DNA of 64,000 bases from Delftia tsuruhatensis (GCF_903815225.1 NZ_LR813084.1:2274501-2338500); one strand, 5' to 3'; counted from the first letter of the stretch, positions 8,509 through 17,454 are shown. The notes: generated by a model from the letters alone, not told the origin. Made by a program: numbers and translations.

Positions 8509-9278
8509 AGGGCGCGGGCACGGCCGTGGATTTCGAGGGGCGCACCGCCCTGGTCACTGGCGGGGCGGGCGGCATCGGCCTGGCGATTGCGCGGCAGCTT
8601 GCCGGGCAGGGTGCGCGGGTCGCCTTGCTGGACCTGGATGCCGAGGCGGTGGCCTCGGCCGTGGCCACGCTGGCGGGGCCGGCGCACCCGGCGCGTCACA
8701 TGGCGCTGGCGGTGGACGTGACCGGGCAGGCGGCCGTTGCGCAGGCCGTGGCAGGCGTGCTGGAGGCCACGGGCCGCATCGACATCCTGGTCAACAGCGC
8801 AGGCGTGGCGCTGCTGGAGCCTGCTGGCGAGGTCAGCGAGGCCGCATGGCAGCGCACGCTGGCCGTGAACCTCACGGCGCCGCTGCTGCTGGCCCAGGCC
8901 GTGGCGCCTGCCATGCGCCGCCAGCGCCACGGCCGCATCGTCAACCTGGCCTCGCAGGCCAGCGTGATCGCGCTCAGGCGCCATGCCGCCTACTGCGCCA
9001 GCAAGGCCGGCCTGGTCGGGCTGACGCGCGTGCTGGCGCTGGAATGGGCGCCGGACGGCATCACCGTCAACGCCATCTCGCCCACCGTGGTGGACACGCC
9101 GCTGGGCCGCCAGGCCTGGGCGGGTGCGGTGGGGGAGGCGATGCGCGCGCTCATCCCCACGGGCCGCTTTGCACAGCCCGATGAGATCGCGCGGCTGGCC
9201 GTCTTCCTGGCCGGAGAGCACGCCGGCATGCTGACCGGCGAGAACATCGTCATCGACGGGGGCTACTCCATCCAGTGA
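8505..9278 (+). CDS. SDR dehydrogenase, probable D-threitol/polyol dehydrogenase
   Basis: This is a classical NAD(P)-dependent short-chain dehydrogenase of 257 residues. The cofactor motif TGGAGGIG is at 18-25, NSAG near 97-100, catalytic Ser150, and Tyr163-x3-Lys167 (YCASK). It overlaps the receptor gene by four bases (ATGA). Acidic residues after the second strand (LLDLDAEA) suggest NAD(H) preference. In described tetritol pathways an SDR (DthD) oxidises D-threitol to D-erythrulose, which the DhaK-type kinase can then phosphorylate. That role is inferred from the cluster; general sugar-alcohol dehydrogenase activity is the safe call. Confidence 0.85.
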   Translation: MKGAGTAVDFEGRTALVTGGAGGIGLAIARQLAGQGARVALLDLDAEAVASAVATLAGPAHPARHMALAVDVTGQAAVAQAVAGVLEATGRIDILVNSAGVALLEPAGEVSEAAWQRTLAVNLTAPLLLAQAVAPAMRRQRHGRIVNLASQASVIALRRHAAYCASKAGLVGLTRVLALEWAPDGITVNAISPTVVDTPLGRQAWAGAVGEAMRALIPTGRFAQPDEIARLAVFLAGEHAGMLTGENIVIDGGYSIQ

Positions 9279-9320
9279 GCGCCCGGCGCGCCTTTGCCAA
9301 CAGCCATCAGAGGACCCCCC

Positions 9321-10301
9321 ATGACCAAGCTTCAAGCCTCCGCCGCGCCGCCGTCCATGGCCCGGCCGAATCTGGACCTGCGCAACCTGCGCGAGCGCTA
9401 TGGCGTGGCCATCGCGCTGCTGGCGCTGTGTTTCGCGCTGGCGCTGGCCAACCCCCATTTCTTGACCTGGGGCAACTGGGTCGACATCCTGCGCCAGACC
9501 TCGATCAACGGCATCCTGGCCGTGGGCATGACCTGCGTGGTGCTGACGGCGGGGATCGATCTGTCGGTGAGCGCCATCCTGGCGTTCGCCGGCATGGTGA
9601 CTGCCTGGCTGGCCGCCGATGGCCACGGGCTGGCGCTGAGCGTGGGTGCGGGGCTGGGCGTGGGCATGCTGCTGGGCGGCGTCAATGGGCTGCTGGTCGC
9701 CTGGCTGGCCGTGCCTCCCTTCGTGGCCACGCTGGGCATGCTCAGCGCGGCGCGCGGGCTGACCTATATCTACAACGACGGCATGCCGGTCTCGGAGCTT
9801 CCCGATGGCCTGCTGGCGGTTGGCTCCGGCCAGTTGGGGCCCGTGCCCATGCCCATCGTGATCTTCGCCGCCGTCGTCGCGGTGTTCGCCTTCGTGCTGC
9901 GCTATACCGTGTACGGCCGCTATATCTACGCCGTGGGCGGCAACCTGCGCAGCGCCAAGACCAGCGGCGTCAACACCCGCGCCATCCTGCTGCTGGTCTA
10001 TGTGGCCAGTGGCCTGCTGGCGGGCCTGGCCGGGATCCTGCTGGCGGCACGCACCACGGCGGCGCTGCCGCAGGCGGGCGTGTCGTATGAGCTGGACGCC
10101 ATCGCCGCCGTGGTCATCGGTGGCACCAGCCTGTCGGGCGGCACGGGCCGCCTGGGTGGAACCGTCGTTGGCGCGCTGCTCATCGGCGTGATCAACAACG
10201 GCCTGAACCTGCTGGGCGTGTCCTCGTACTACCAGCAGGTGATCAAGGGCGTGATCATCGTCGGCGCCGTGCTGCTGGACAGCTCCCGCCGCAGGGAATG
10301 A
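9321..10301 (+). CDS. RbsC-type sugar ABC transporter permease
   Basis: This is the membrane subunit of the CUT2 importer, 326 residues, with about eight to ten hydrophobic helices. The family motif AVGMTCVVLTAGIDLSVS follows the third segment, and the C-terminal GGTSLSGGTGRLGGTVVGA is the typical ATPase-docking and helix region. The ATG at 9321, with AGAGGA upstream, is preferred over an in-frame TTG at 9294 that overlaps no coupling signal. It is separated from the other transporter genes by the SDR gene, an arrangement seen when the dehydrogenase acts on the imported substrate. Confidence 0.92.
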   Translation: MTKLQASAAPPSMARPNLDLRNLRERYGVAIALLALCFALALANPHFLTWGNWVDILRQTSINGILAVGMTCVVLTAGIDLSVSAILAFAGMVTAWLAADGHGLALSVGAGLGVGMLLGGVNGLLVAWLAVPPFVATLGMLSAARGLTYIYNDGMPVSELPDGLLAVGSGQLGPVPMPIVIFAAVVAVFAFVLRYTVYGRYIYAVGGNLRSAKTSGVNTRAILLLVYVASGLLAGLAGILLAARTTAALPQAGVSYELDAIAAVVIGGTSLSGGTGRLGGTVVGALLIGVINNGLNLLGVSSYYQQVIKGVIIVGAVLLDSSRRRE

Positions 10302-10347
10302 CGCGCCGCCAGGTCCCATCCCATTGCCGACCACCCAGGAGAACACC

Positions 10348-11469
10348 ATGCACAGCGACCTGACCGATGCCACCGATACGCACATGCTCGCCGTGGTCTG
10401 CCACGGCCCCCGGGACTACCGGCTGGAGCGCGTTGCGCGCCCGCGCGCCGGGCCGCGCGAGCTGGTCATCCGCGTGGCCTCCTGCGGCATCTGCGCGGGC
10501 GACTGCAAGTGCTGGGCCGGCGCGCCGCGTTTCTGGGGCGACCCTGACAAGGGGCGGCCGGCCTACGTGCGCCCGCCGGTCATCGCGGGCCACGAGTTCT
10601 GGGGTCATGTGGTGGAGGCGGGCGAGGGCGCCGAGGCGCACCACGGCGTGCAGGTCGGCGACCGCGTCATCGCCGAGCAGATCGTGCCCTGCCATGCCTG
10701 CCGCTACTGCCGCACCGGCTTTCGCTGGATGTGCGAGGTGCACGATGTCTACGGCTTCCAGCGCGCAGTGGCCGATGGCGGCATGGCCGAGTACATGCGC
10801 CTGTCGGCGCGCGCCGTGGTGCACCGCATTCCCGAGAGCGTGGCCTTCGAGGACGCGGCCATCACCGAGCCCCTGTCCTGCGCCATCCATGCGGTCAACC
10901 GGGGCGATATCCAGCTGGATGACGTGGTGGTGATTGCCGGTGCCGGCACGCTGGGCCTGCTCATGGCCCAGGTGGCGCGCCTGAAGACGCCGCGCAGGCT
11001 GGTGGTGATGGACCTGTCGGACGAGCGCCTGGCGCTGGCACGCCGCTGCGGCGCCGATGCGACCATCAACCCCGGGCGCGAGGACGCCAGGGCCATCGTG
11101 CACGCGCTGACCGACGGCTATGGCTGCGATGTGTACATCGAGACCACGGGCGCGCCCTCGGGCGTGACCCAGGGCCTCGATCTCGTGCGCAAGCTCGGGC
11201 GCTTCGTGGAGTTCAGCGTGTTCGGCCGCGACACCACGGTGGACTGGTCCATCATTGGCGAGGAAAAGGAGCTGGATCTGCGTGGCGCCCATCTGAGCGC
11301 GCATTGCTACCCCATCGCCATCGACCTGCTGGCGCGCGGCCTGGTCACCTCCGAGGGCATCGTCACCCACCGCCTTGCGCTGTCCGAATGGGAGACGGCG
11401 ATCCGGGTGGCCGATTCCATGGACTCGGTGAAAGTGCTGCTGCTGCCCCACGGTAGCCAGCCCCGGTGA
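10348..11469 (+). CDS. eltD: Zinc-dependent dehydrogenase resembling erythritol/L-threitol dehydrogenase
   Basis: This medium-chain zinc dehydrogenase of 373 residues starts at ATG 10348 with AGGAGA seven bases upstream. Catalytic-zinc ligands are in CGICAGD (Cys46 region) and GHEF (His82/Glu83); four cysteines at 115, 118, 121 and 129 form the structural zinc site. The cofactor loop is AGAGTLGLL. From memory it resembles Mycobacterium EltD along its length (AVVCHGPRDYRLE, EQIVPCHACRYC, HDVYGFQR, FGRDTTVDWSIIGEEKELDL). EltD oxidises erythritol or L-threitol to L-erythrulose. This similarity is the strongest single clue to the substrate of the cluster. The exact substrate needs assay. Confidence 0.85.
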   Translation: MHSDLTDATDTHMLAVVCHGPRDYRLERVARPRAGPRELVIRVASCGICAGDCKCWAGAPRFWGDPDKGRPAYVRPPVIAGHEFWGHVVEAGEGAEAHHGVQVGDRVIAEQIVPCHACRYCRTGFRWMCEVHDVYGFQRAVADGGMAEYMRLSARAVVHRIPESVAFEDAAITEPLSCAIHAVNRGDIQLDDVVVIAGAGTLGLLMAQVARLKTPRRLVVMDLSDERLALARRCGADATINPGREDARAIVHALTDGYGCDVYIETTGAPSGVTQGLDLVRKLGRFVEFSVFGRDTTVDWSIIGEEKELDLRGAHLSAHCYPIAIDLLARGLVTSEGIVTHRLALSEWETAIRVADSMDSVKVLLLPHGSQPR

Positions 11470-11518
11470 GCGGCGCTACACTGCGCGGCTTGCCCGCCCC
11501 CAACCATGGAGAACCGTC

Positions 11519-12475
11519 TTGACCGAAGCCGACCTGACGCGACTTGCGACGCTGTACTACGTGGACGGATGGACGCAGGAACAACTGTCCAGGGAGTTCG
11601 GCATCTCGCGTGCCACGGTCGGGCGGATGCTGCGCCGGGCCCAGGAAGAGGGTGTCGTCGAGATCCGCGTGCGCCAGCATGCGGTGGTGTCCACGGACCT
11701 GGAGCGGCAGTTGACCGAGCGATTCCACATCAAGCGCGCGCTGATCGCGGTAGACCATCAGGATGCCGACAAGCAGCGTGCGCTGCTGGCCGGCCTGGTG
11801 GCCAGCGAGCTGGAGCGCATCCTGGTCGATGGCGCCATTGTCGCCGTGGGCATGGGCCGCAATGTGTCCGCGGTCTCCGAGCACGCGCTGTCCGCCACGC
11901 GGCGCGAATGCCAGTTCGTGAGCGCCATCGGCGGCTCCTACCGGGGTGGCGAGGCCATGAATGCCGACCACATCGCGCGCCGGCTGGCCGCGCGCTTCGG
12001 GGGCAAGTCCGAATCGCTGTATGCACCCGCCCTGGTCGGCGATCCGCAGCTGCGCCAGGCGCTGCTGGACAACGACACGGTCCGGCATACGCTGGACAAG
12101 GCGCGGCGCGCCGACATCGCCCTCATCGGCGTGGGCGATGTCAGCGTGGACAGCAACATGGCCCGCATGGGGTGGTTCTCGGCACAGGAAATCTCGGATG
12201 CCCGGCGTGCCGGCACGGTGGGCGACATGATGGGCTACGACTTCATCGACATCCACGGCCAGCCGGCGGCAACGCCCATGCAGGACCGCGTCATCGGCCT
12301 GAGCCGCGAGGATCTGCAGCGCATTCCCAATGTCATCGCCGTGGCGGCCGAGGCCAGCAAGGTCACGGCCATTCTGGGCGCGCTGCGCACGGGCGTCATC
12401 GACACCCTGGCCACCACCACCGGCAACGCGGCGGCCGTGCTGCAGCTGGACGAGGCCATGGCGGCGCCGCGCTAA
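11519..12475 (+). CDS. SorC/LsrR-family transcriptional regulator of the polyol cluster
   Basis: This is a 318-residue sugar-phosphate-responsive regulator. Residues 1-55 form the helix-turn-helix (YYVDGWTQEQLSREFGISRA) and the rest is the SorC sugar-binding domain with VGMGRNV, ALIGVGDV and a C-terminal segment ending in TTTGNAAAVLQLDE. The start is a TTG at 11519, placed by GGAG at 11508-11511; the ATG at 11506 is in another frame. It is the last gene of the rightward operon, 49 bases after the dehydrogenase. Regulators of this family usually bind the phosphorylated intermediate, so erythrulose or erythrose phosphate is a likely effector and the A+T-rich gap at 5276-5491 a likely target. 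Confidence 0.9.
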   Translation: MTEADLTRLATLYYVDGWTQEQLSREFGISRATVGRMLRRAQEEGVVEIRVRQHAVVSTDLERQLTERFHIKRALIAVDHQDADKQRALLAGLVASELERILVDGAIVAVGMGRNVSAVSEHALSATRRECQFVSAIGGSYRGGEAMNADHIARRLAARFGGKSESLYAPALVGDPQLRQALLDNDTVRHTLDKARRADIALIGVGDVSVDSNMARMGWFSAQEISDARRAGTVGDMMGYDFIDIHGQPAATPMQDRVIGLSREDLQRIPNVIAVAAEASKVTAILGALRTGVIDTLATTTGNAAAVLQLDEAMAAPR

Positions 12476-12481
12476 CGGGCT

Positions 12482-13117
12482 CTAGTTCGACGCCCGGCGA
12501 TAAAAGGCCAGCGAGCCGGCCAGCGCCAGCAGCATGCCGCCGCACAGGCGGTCCAGCCACAGCACGGCGCGTCCGCGCAGCAGCCGCGCGGCACGCGAGC
12601 CCGCGAAGGCGTAGGCCAGCATGACCAGGAAATCGATCAGCGCGAACACCAGGGCAATGGCGATGTACTGCGGCGCCTGGGCGGCGGCCGGGTCGATGAA
12701 CTGGGGCAGCAGGGCCGAGCAGAACAGGTAGCCCTTGGGATTGGTCACCGCCACCAGGAAGGACTTGAAGAGGACGGTGCGGGCGCTGTAGCCGTCCACA
12801 CCGCCGTCACCCTCGGGCGCCGACAGCGAGCCGCCCTGGCTGCGCAGCATGCGCAGGCCCAGCCAGGCCAGGTAGGCCGCGCCCGCCCACTTGACCACCG
12901 AGAACCAGAAGTCCGAGGCCGCGAGCAGGGCTCCCAGGCCCAGCGCGACCGCCCCCACCAGCACGAAGTCCGACAGCACGGCGCCCAGCATGCCTGGCAG
13001 GGCGCGGCGCACGCCGTGGCGCGAGCCATTGGCCAGGGCCAGCAGCACGGTGGGGCCGGGGGTGATGATCGCGATCAGTGCGACCAGGGAGAAGACGAGC
13101 AGGGTGGCGAGGGTCAT
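12482..13117 (-). CDS. LysE/RhtB-family amino acid exporter
   Basis: This inner-membrane exporter has 211 residues and six hydrophobic segments. The start chosen is the ATG at 13117 (MTLATLLVFSLVAL), because the open frame upstream has no hydrophobic or conserved content. The family hallmark ITPGPTVLLALANGSRHG follows the first helix and VTNPKGYLFCSALLPQFI is in the middle. Relatives export threonine, homoserine or other neutral amino acids. It converges on the SorC gene with a six-base gap and lies 89 bases downstream of the glutathione transferase gene on the same strand; cotranscription is possible but not required. Confidence 0.92.
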   Translation of the reverse strand: MTLATLLVFSLVALIAIITPGPTVLLALANGSRHGVRRALPGMLGAVLSDFVLVGAVALGLGALLAASDFWFSVVKWAGAAYLAWLGLRMLRSQGGSLSAPEGDGGVDGYSARTVLFKSFLVAVTNPKGYLFCSALLPQFIDPAAAQAPQYIAIALVFALIDFLVMLAYAFAGSRAARLLRGRAVLWLDRLCGGMLLALAGSLAFYRRASN

Positions 13118-13206
13118 GTCAGCAAAGTGGGGTGCGATGGCAACAGCCTGCCACTGTGCCAGCTTTCCCCACGCGATGCAGCCCCCTGCCGGTCGCTGCG
13201 GGGGAT

Positions 13207-13878
13207 TCAGTCGCTGCCCACGCCATCGGCGCCGAACACCGGGCCGCGCGTGCCGGGCACCCAGCCCGGATAGGTTTCCATCACTTCGGCGAACAGGGCC
13301 GAGTCGATCCAGCGCTGCAGCCAGGCCTGCAGATGCGGCCAGGGCTGCTCGTTCCATTGGGCTTCGTCGATGCGCGCGTACTGGCGCACGAAGGGGCGCA
13401 GCGCCATGTCGGCCAGGCCGGGGTTCTGCCCGAACAGGTAGCCCGAGGCCTCGAGTCGGTCATCGAGTCCGGCCAGCCAGGTCAGGGCGTCGGCCTGGGC
13501 CTGGTTGACCTCTTCGGCCGTGTAGCGCTCGGGGTATTTGCAGCGGTCCAGGGCCTGCTTGAAGAAGCCGTCGTTGCGCTCGACCAGGGCCAGCATGTCG
13601 TCCAGCGCGCCGCTGGTGGGGGCCAGCCAGCCATCGGGATCATTGGCGCGCAGTGCGTGCAGCATGATCTCCAGGCTCTGCTCGATCACGCGCCCGTCCT
13701 CCAGCACCAGCACGGGCACCGTGGCCTTGGGCGAGGCGTCGAGCAGCGCCTGCGGCTTGTTGCGCAGATTGACTTCGCGCAGTTCGCAGGCGAGGCCTGC
13801 ATGGGCCAGCGCCAGGCGTGCGCGGATGGCATAGGGGCAGCGGCGGAACGAGTAGAGAACCGGCAGGGTCTGGGTCAT
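13207..13878 (-). CDS. Glutathione S-transferase family protein
   Basis: This cytoplasmic protein of 223 residues starts at ATG 13878 (MTQTLPVLYSFRRCPYAIRA). The N-terminal thioredoxin-like domain has the CPYA glutaredoxin-like motif around residues 14-17 and the cis-proline stretch ATVPVLVLEDG that contacts glutathione. The C-terminal all-helical domain occupies about residues 90-215 and includes the LADMALRPFVRQYARID helix. CPYA-type members are closer to omega/beta classes or glutaredoxin-like disulfide reductases than to detoxifying alpha/mu enzymes. Its physiological substrate cannot be read from the sequence. Confidence 0.9.
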   Translation of the reverse strand: MTQTLPVLYSFRRCPYAIRARLALAHAGLACELREVNLRNKPQALLDASPKATVPVLVLEDGRVIEQSLEIMLHALRANDPDGWLAPTSGALDDMLALVERNDGFFKQALDRCKYPERYTAEEVNQAQADALTWLAGLDDRLEASGYLFGQNPGLADMALRPFVRQYARIDEAQWNEQPWPHLQAWLQRWIDSALFAEVMETYPGWVPGTRGPVFGADGVGSD

Positions 13879-13961
13879 GGGCGAGTGGGAAGCGGAGGTG
13901 GCGTGCCAGGGCGAAAGCGCCAGATAATAGCGCTGGCCACGAAAAGCCGTGGTCCCGGCCT

Positions 13962-14822
13962 CTAGGAACCCAGCTGCGCCAGCAGCCATTGCCGGAAAGT
14001 CCCGAGCGCCGCGCTGGGCGCGCGCGAGCGCAGGTGGGTCAGCCAGTAGGCGCCCGTGTCCACCTCCTGCGCGAAGGGCCGCACCAGCCGGCCCTGCTGG
14101 AGCAGGTGCTGGAACATGCGCGCCGGCAGCAGGGCCACGCCCGCGCCCTGGGCGGCCGCCTCGGCCAGCGTCAGGGAGGAGTCGAACATGGCACCGCGTG
14201 CCGGCGGGGCGTCCTGGTCCAGCGTGGCGAACCAGCTTTCCCATTCCTGCAACCGGTAGGAGCGCAGCAGCGTCTGTCCGGCCAGGTCGGCGGGCTGGCG
14301 CAGGCGCCGGGCCAGCGCCGGGGTGCACATGGGCGTCAGTGGTGCGCGCAGCAGCATCTCGGCCCGCGTGCCCTGCCATGCGCCATCACCGAAGCGCACG
14401 GCCGCATCCAGCCCTTCGCCGGCCAGGTCCACGCGGTTGTTGTGCGTGAGCAGGCGCAGGTCGATGTAGGGGTGCTGCTGCTGGAACTGCTCCAGCCGGG
14501 GAATCAGCCAGCCGATGGCGAAGGTTCCGACCACGCCTACGGTGAGGATCTCGCGCGGGCGCGGCTCGGCCACCTGCTGCAGCGACTGCTCCAGGCGCGC
14601 GAAGCTCTCGGCCACGGACGGCCACAGGGCGTGGCCTTCGTCGGTCAGCGCCAGCCCCCGAGGCAGGCGCCGGAACAGCGGCTTGCCCAGGCGCTCCTCG
14701 AGCTTGCGGATGTGCTGGCTGACGGCGGCCTGGGTCACGCACAGCTCGTCGGCTGCCCGCGTGAAATTGAGGTGGCGCGCGGCGGCATCGAACATGCGCA
14801 GGGCGTTGAGGGGCAGTTGCAT
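13962..14822 (-). CDS. ampR: AmpR-type LysR regulator of the adjacent beta-lactamase
   Basis: This LysR-type regulator of 286 residues starts at ATG 14822 (MQLPLNALRMFDAAARHLNF). The helix-turn-helix is FTRAADELCVTQAAVSQHIRKL. The effector domain keeps AmpR hallmarks: VGTFAIGWLIPRLEQF, THNNRVDLAGEGLDAAVRFG, DSSLTLAEAAAQGAGVAL and TGAYWLTHLRSR. AmpR senses cell-wall muropeptides and induces beta-lactamase when peptidoglycan recycling is disturbed. It is divergent from the class A beta-lactamase gene across a 109-base gap, the usual ampR-bla arrangement. In-frame Met codons upstream (14858) add no conserved sequence. Confidence 0.92.
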   Translation of the reverse strand: MQLPLNALRMFDAAARHLNFTRAADELCVTQAAVSQHIRKLEERLGKPLFRRLPRGLALTDEGHALWPSVAESFARLEQSLQQVAEPRPREILTVGVVGTFAIGWLIPRLEQFQQQHPYIDLRLLTHNNRVDLAGEGLDAAVRFGDGAWQGTRAEMLLRAPLTPMCTPALARRLRQPADLAGQTLLRSYRLQEWESWFATLDQDAPPARGAMFDSSLTLAEAAAQGAGVALLPARMFQHLLQQGRLVRPFAQEVDTGAYWLTHLRSRAPSAALGTFRQWLLAQLGS

Positions 14823-14830
14823 GGCGGAGC

Positions 14831-14848
14831 CTATAGTTTTTCTAGGGG
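14831..14848. promoter_or_regulatory. Putative AmpR/GcvA-type operator
   Basis: CTATAGTTTTTCTAGGGG lies immediately upstream of ampR, in the gap shared with the beta-lactamase gene. It resembles the TTAGTTTTTCTAA-like dyads bound by the AmpR/GcvA branch of LysR regulators. The assignment rests on position and resemblance only. Confidence 0.45.
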
Positions 14849-14931
14849 ATGCCGCCAATTATTCACGCTGGTGGGCCTGGCGGCGCGGCGCTATCGTTGC
14901 GTTCGTCATCTGCAAGGGAAAAGGAAGAACA

Positions 14932-15843
14932 ATGCAAAGACGTGATTTTCTGAGGGCTGGCACCGTGACGGCCGGCGCTCTGGGCGGGCTCGCGGGCTGC
15001 GCTGCGCCATCAGGAAAACAGGGGGCTGCCGACCGGGCTTTCGCGCAGGAGCTGGCACGTATCGAACAGGGCGTCGGCGGGCGCCTGGGGGTGGCGGTAC
15101 TGGACGCTGGCACCGGTGCCAGCGTCGATCACCGTGGCGACGAGCGCTTTGCCATGTGCAGCACCTTCAAGCTGCTGCTGGCCGCCCAGGTGCTGCACCG
15201 CGTGCAGCAGGGCGACGAACGCCTGTCACGCCGGGTGCACTATGCCCGCTCCCGGCTGGTTCCCTACTCGCCGGCCAGCGGACCGCGTTCCGGCGACGGC
15301 GGCGGCATGACCATCGCCGAGATGTGCGAGGCGGCGGTGGTGCTCAGCGACAACACGGCGGCCAACCTGCTGCTGGATGCCAGTGGCGGACCGCAGGCGC
15401 TGACGCAGTGGCTGCGGGCCAGCGGCGATCCGACCACCCGCCTGGACCGCATGGAGCCTGAGCTCAATGAAGGCCTGCCCGGCGACGAGCGCGACACCAC
15501 CACGCCCTTGGCCATGGCCCGGGGCATGCAGCGGCTGTTGCTGGGCTCGGTGCTGGAGGGCCATGGCCGCGCGCTGCTGCAGCAATGGCTGGAGGCCAGC
15601 CGCACGGGCGACAAGCGCCTGCGCGCGGGCATGCCCGCCACATGGCGAGTCGGCGGCAAGACGGGGACGGGCGAGCGCGGCACCGCCAACGATGCCGTCA
15701 TCGCCTGGCCCACGCCCCAAAGCGCACCGCTGCTGGTGACCGGCTACCTCACCGAATGCCCGGCCGACGCGCCGCAGCGCGATGCGGCGCTGGCAGCGGC
15801 CGGCAAGGCGGCTGCGCGCTGGCAGGCAGCGGTGAAAGGCTGA
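14932..15843 (+). CDS. Class A serine beta-lactamase with Tat-like and lipobox-like leader
   Basis: This enzyme of 303 residues starts at ATG 14932 with AAGGAAG upstream. All class A signatures are present: STFK (nucleophile Ser77, Lys80), SDN at 139-141, EPELN with the general base Glu175, and KTGTG from Lys243. The residue before the nucleophile is Cys76, as in carbapenemase groups, but the partner position after KTG is Gly, so no Cys69-Cys238 disulfide is expected. The leader has both a twin-arginine-like RRDFLRAG and a lipobox-like LAGC (Cys23), so it may be a Tat-exported lipoprotein. AmpR next door implies inducibility. Its stop abuts that of argA. Substrate range cannot be predicted from this. 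Confidence 0.94.
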   Translation: MQRRDFLRAGTVTAGALGGLAGCAAPSGKQGAADRAFAQELARIEQGVGGRLGVAVLDAGTGASVDHRGDERFAMCSTFKLLLAAQVLHRVQQGDERLSRRVHYARSRLVPYSPASGPRSGDGGGMTIAEMCEAAVVLSDNTAANLLLDASGGPQALTQWLRASGDPTTRLDRMEPELNEGLPGDERDTTTPLAMARGMQRLLLGSVLEGHGRALLQQWLEASRTGDKRLRAGMPATWRVGGKTGTGERGTANDAVIAWPTPQSAPLLVTGYLTECPADAPQRDAALAAAGKAAARWQAAVKG

Positions 15844-17190
15844 TCAGAGCTTCTTGACCAGGACCTGACTTTTACGGTCCCAGTTGTACTTGGCCTTGCG
15901 CGCCTCGGGCAGCCAGTCCGGGTCCACGGGCTGGAAGCCGCGCTTGATGAACCAGTGCATGGTGCGCGTGGTCAGCACGAACAGGCTGTCCAGGCCCTGG
16001 GCCTTGGCGCGCTGCTCGATGCGCTTGAGCAGCTTCTCGCCATCGCCCGTGCCCTGGCTCTTGGGCGAGACCGTGACGGCCGCCATCTCGGCGGTCTTGG
16101 CACTGGGGTAGGGATAGAGCGCGGCGCAGCCGAAGATCACGCCGTCGTGCTCGATGATGGTGTAGTGATTGATGTCGCGCTCGATCTCGGTGCGGCTGCG
16201 CTTGACCAGTGTGCCGTCCCTCTCGAAGGGCTCGATCAGCTGGATGATGCCGGCCACGTCGTCGGGCGTGGCCTCGCGCAGCTCCTCGAGCTTCTCGTCA
16301 ATGACCATGGTGCCGATGCCATCGTGCACATAGATCTCCAGCAGCAGGGCGCCGTCGATGGCGAAGGGCAGGATGTGGCTGCGCTCCACGCCATGCTCGC
16401 AGGCATGCACGCAGTGCTGCAGGTAAAAGCCCGTGTCCGTGGGTTGCTCTGGCGTGGGCAGCTCGGCCAGCATGCGGCGGGCCGTGGCCAGGGGCAGCTC
16501 GGTGTCGATGGGGTTGGTCTCGTCGGCCGGGCCTGCGGGGTCCAGGCGGATGCCGGGCACCTCGGTCAGGAAGATCAGCTTGTCGGCCTTGAGCTCGATG
16601 GCCACGCGCGTGGCCACCTCTTCCATGCTCAGATTGAAGGCCTCGCCCGTGGGCGAGAAGCCGAAGGGCGACATCAGCACCATGGCGTCCATGTCCAGCG
16701 CGCTGCGGATGCCGGCCACGTCGACCTTGCGCACCAGGCCCGAATGCTTGAAGTCCACCCCGTCCACGATGCCCACGGGCCGCGCGGTCAGGAAGTTGCC
16801 CGAGATGACGCGCACGCGCGCGCCGGCCATGGGTGTGTTGGGCAGGCCCTGGCTGAAGGCGGCCTCGATCTCGTAGCGCAGCTGGCCCGCGGCCTCCTGG
16901 GCACAGTCCAGCGCTACCGAATCGGTGATGCGCACGCCACGAGAGTACCGGGCTTCATGGCCCTTGGCGGCCAGCTGTTCGTTGACCTGGGGGCGAAAGC
17001 CATGCACGAGCACGATCTTCACGCCCATGGCCTGGATCATGGCCAGGTCCTGGACGATGGAGCCGAGCTTGCCCGATGCGATGGCCTCGCCCGTCAGCCC
17101 CACCACAAAGGTCTGGTGTCGGAACTTGTGGATATAGGGAGCCACGGACCGGAACCAGGGGACGAAGGTGAAGTTGAAGACGGTGGACAT
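15844..17190 (-). CDS. argA: Amino-acid N-acetyltransferase (N-acetylglutamate synthase)
   Basis: This enzyme acetylates glutamate with acetyl-CoA, the first step of arginine synthesis, in the cytoplasm. From the ATG at 17190 (MSTVFNFTFVPWFRSVAPYI) it has 448 residues, the length of classical ArgA. Residues about 1-290 form an amino-acid-kinase-like domain (VGLTGEAIASG, LVHGFRPQV, LIFLTEVPGIRL) that carries arginine feedback inhibition in the family. The C-terminal GNAT domain holds the acetyl-CoA loop VSPKSQGTGDGEKLL. The frame stays open far upstream across other genes without homology, so that extension is spurious. It converges tail to tail with the beta-lactamase gene. Confidence 0.95.
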   Translation of the reverse strand: MSTVFNFTFVPWFRSVAPYIHKFRHQTFVVGLTGEAIASGKLGSIVQDLAMIQAMGVKIVLVHGFRPQVNEQLAAKGHEARYSRGVRITDSVALDCAQEAAGQLRYEIEAAFSQGLPNTPMAGARVRVISGNFLTARPVGIVDGVDFKHSGLVRKVDVAGIRSALDMDAMVLMSPFGFSPTGEAFNLSMEEVATRVAIELKADKLIFLTEVPGIRLDPAGPADETNPIDTELPLATARRMLAELPTPEQPTDTGFYLQHCVHACEHGVERSHILPFAIDGALLLEIYVHDGIGTMVIDEKLEELREATPDDVAGIIQLIEPFERDGTLVKRSRTEIERDINHYTIIEHDGVIFGCAALYPYPSAKTAEMAAVTVSPKSQGTGDGEKLLKRIEQRAKAQGLDSLFVLTTRTMHWFIKRGFQPVDPDWLPEARKAKYNWDRKSQVLVKKL

Positions 17191-17454
17191 GGTGATCAGT
17201 GGGAGCATCGGGCCGATGCCGGGCAGAAAAAAAGGCCTGCGGTCGGTCCCCATCACGGGCGCGCTCGCGCAGGCAGGCGCCAGTGTAGCGGCACGGGACG
17301 GTGCCTGCGCCAAGAAACAGCAGCGACTGCGGCATGAATGGCACATCGCGCTACCCCGGCGGCCCTGCACAGGTGCTTGTCCGACGAGGCAGGGGCAGCA
17401 AGCCCATGTAAGCTTCGCCACCATTGGTGAACACCGCAAGGCGTCCAACCCTTC

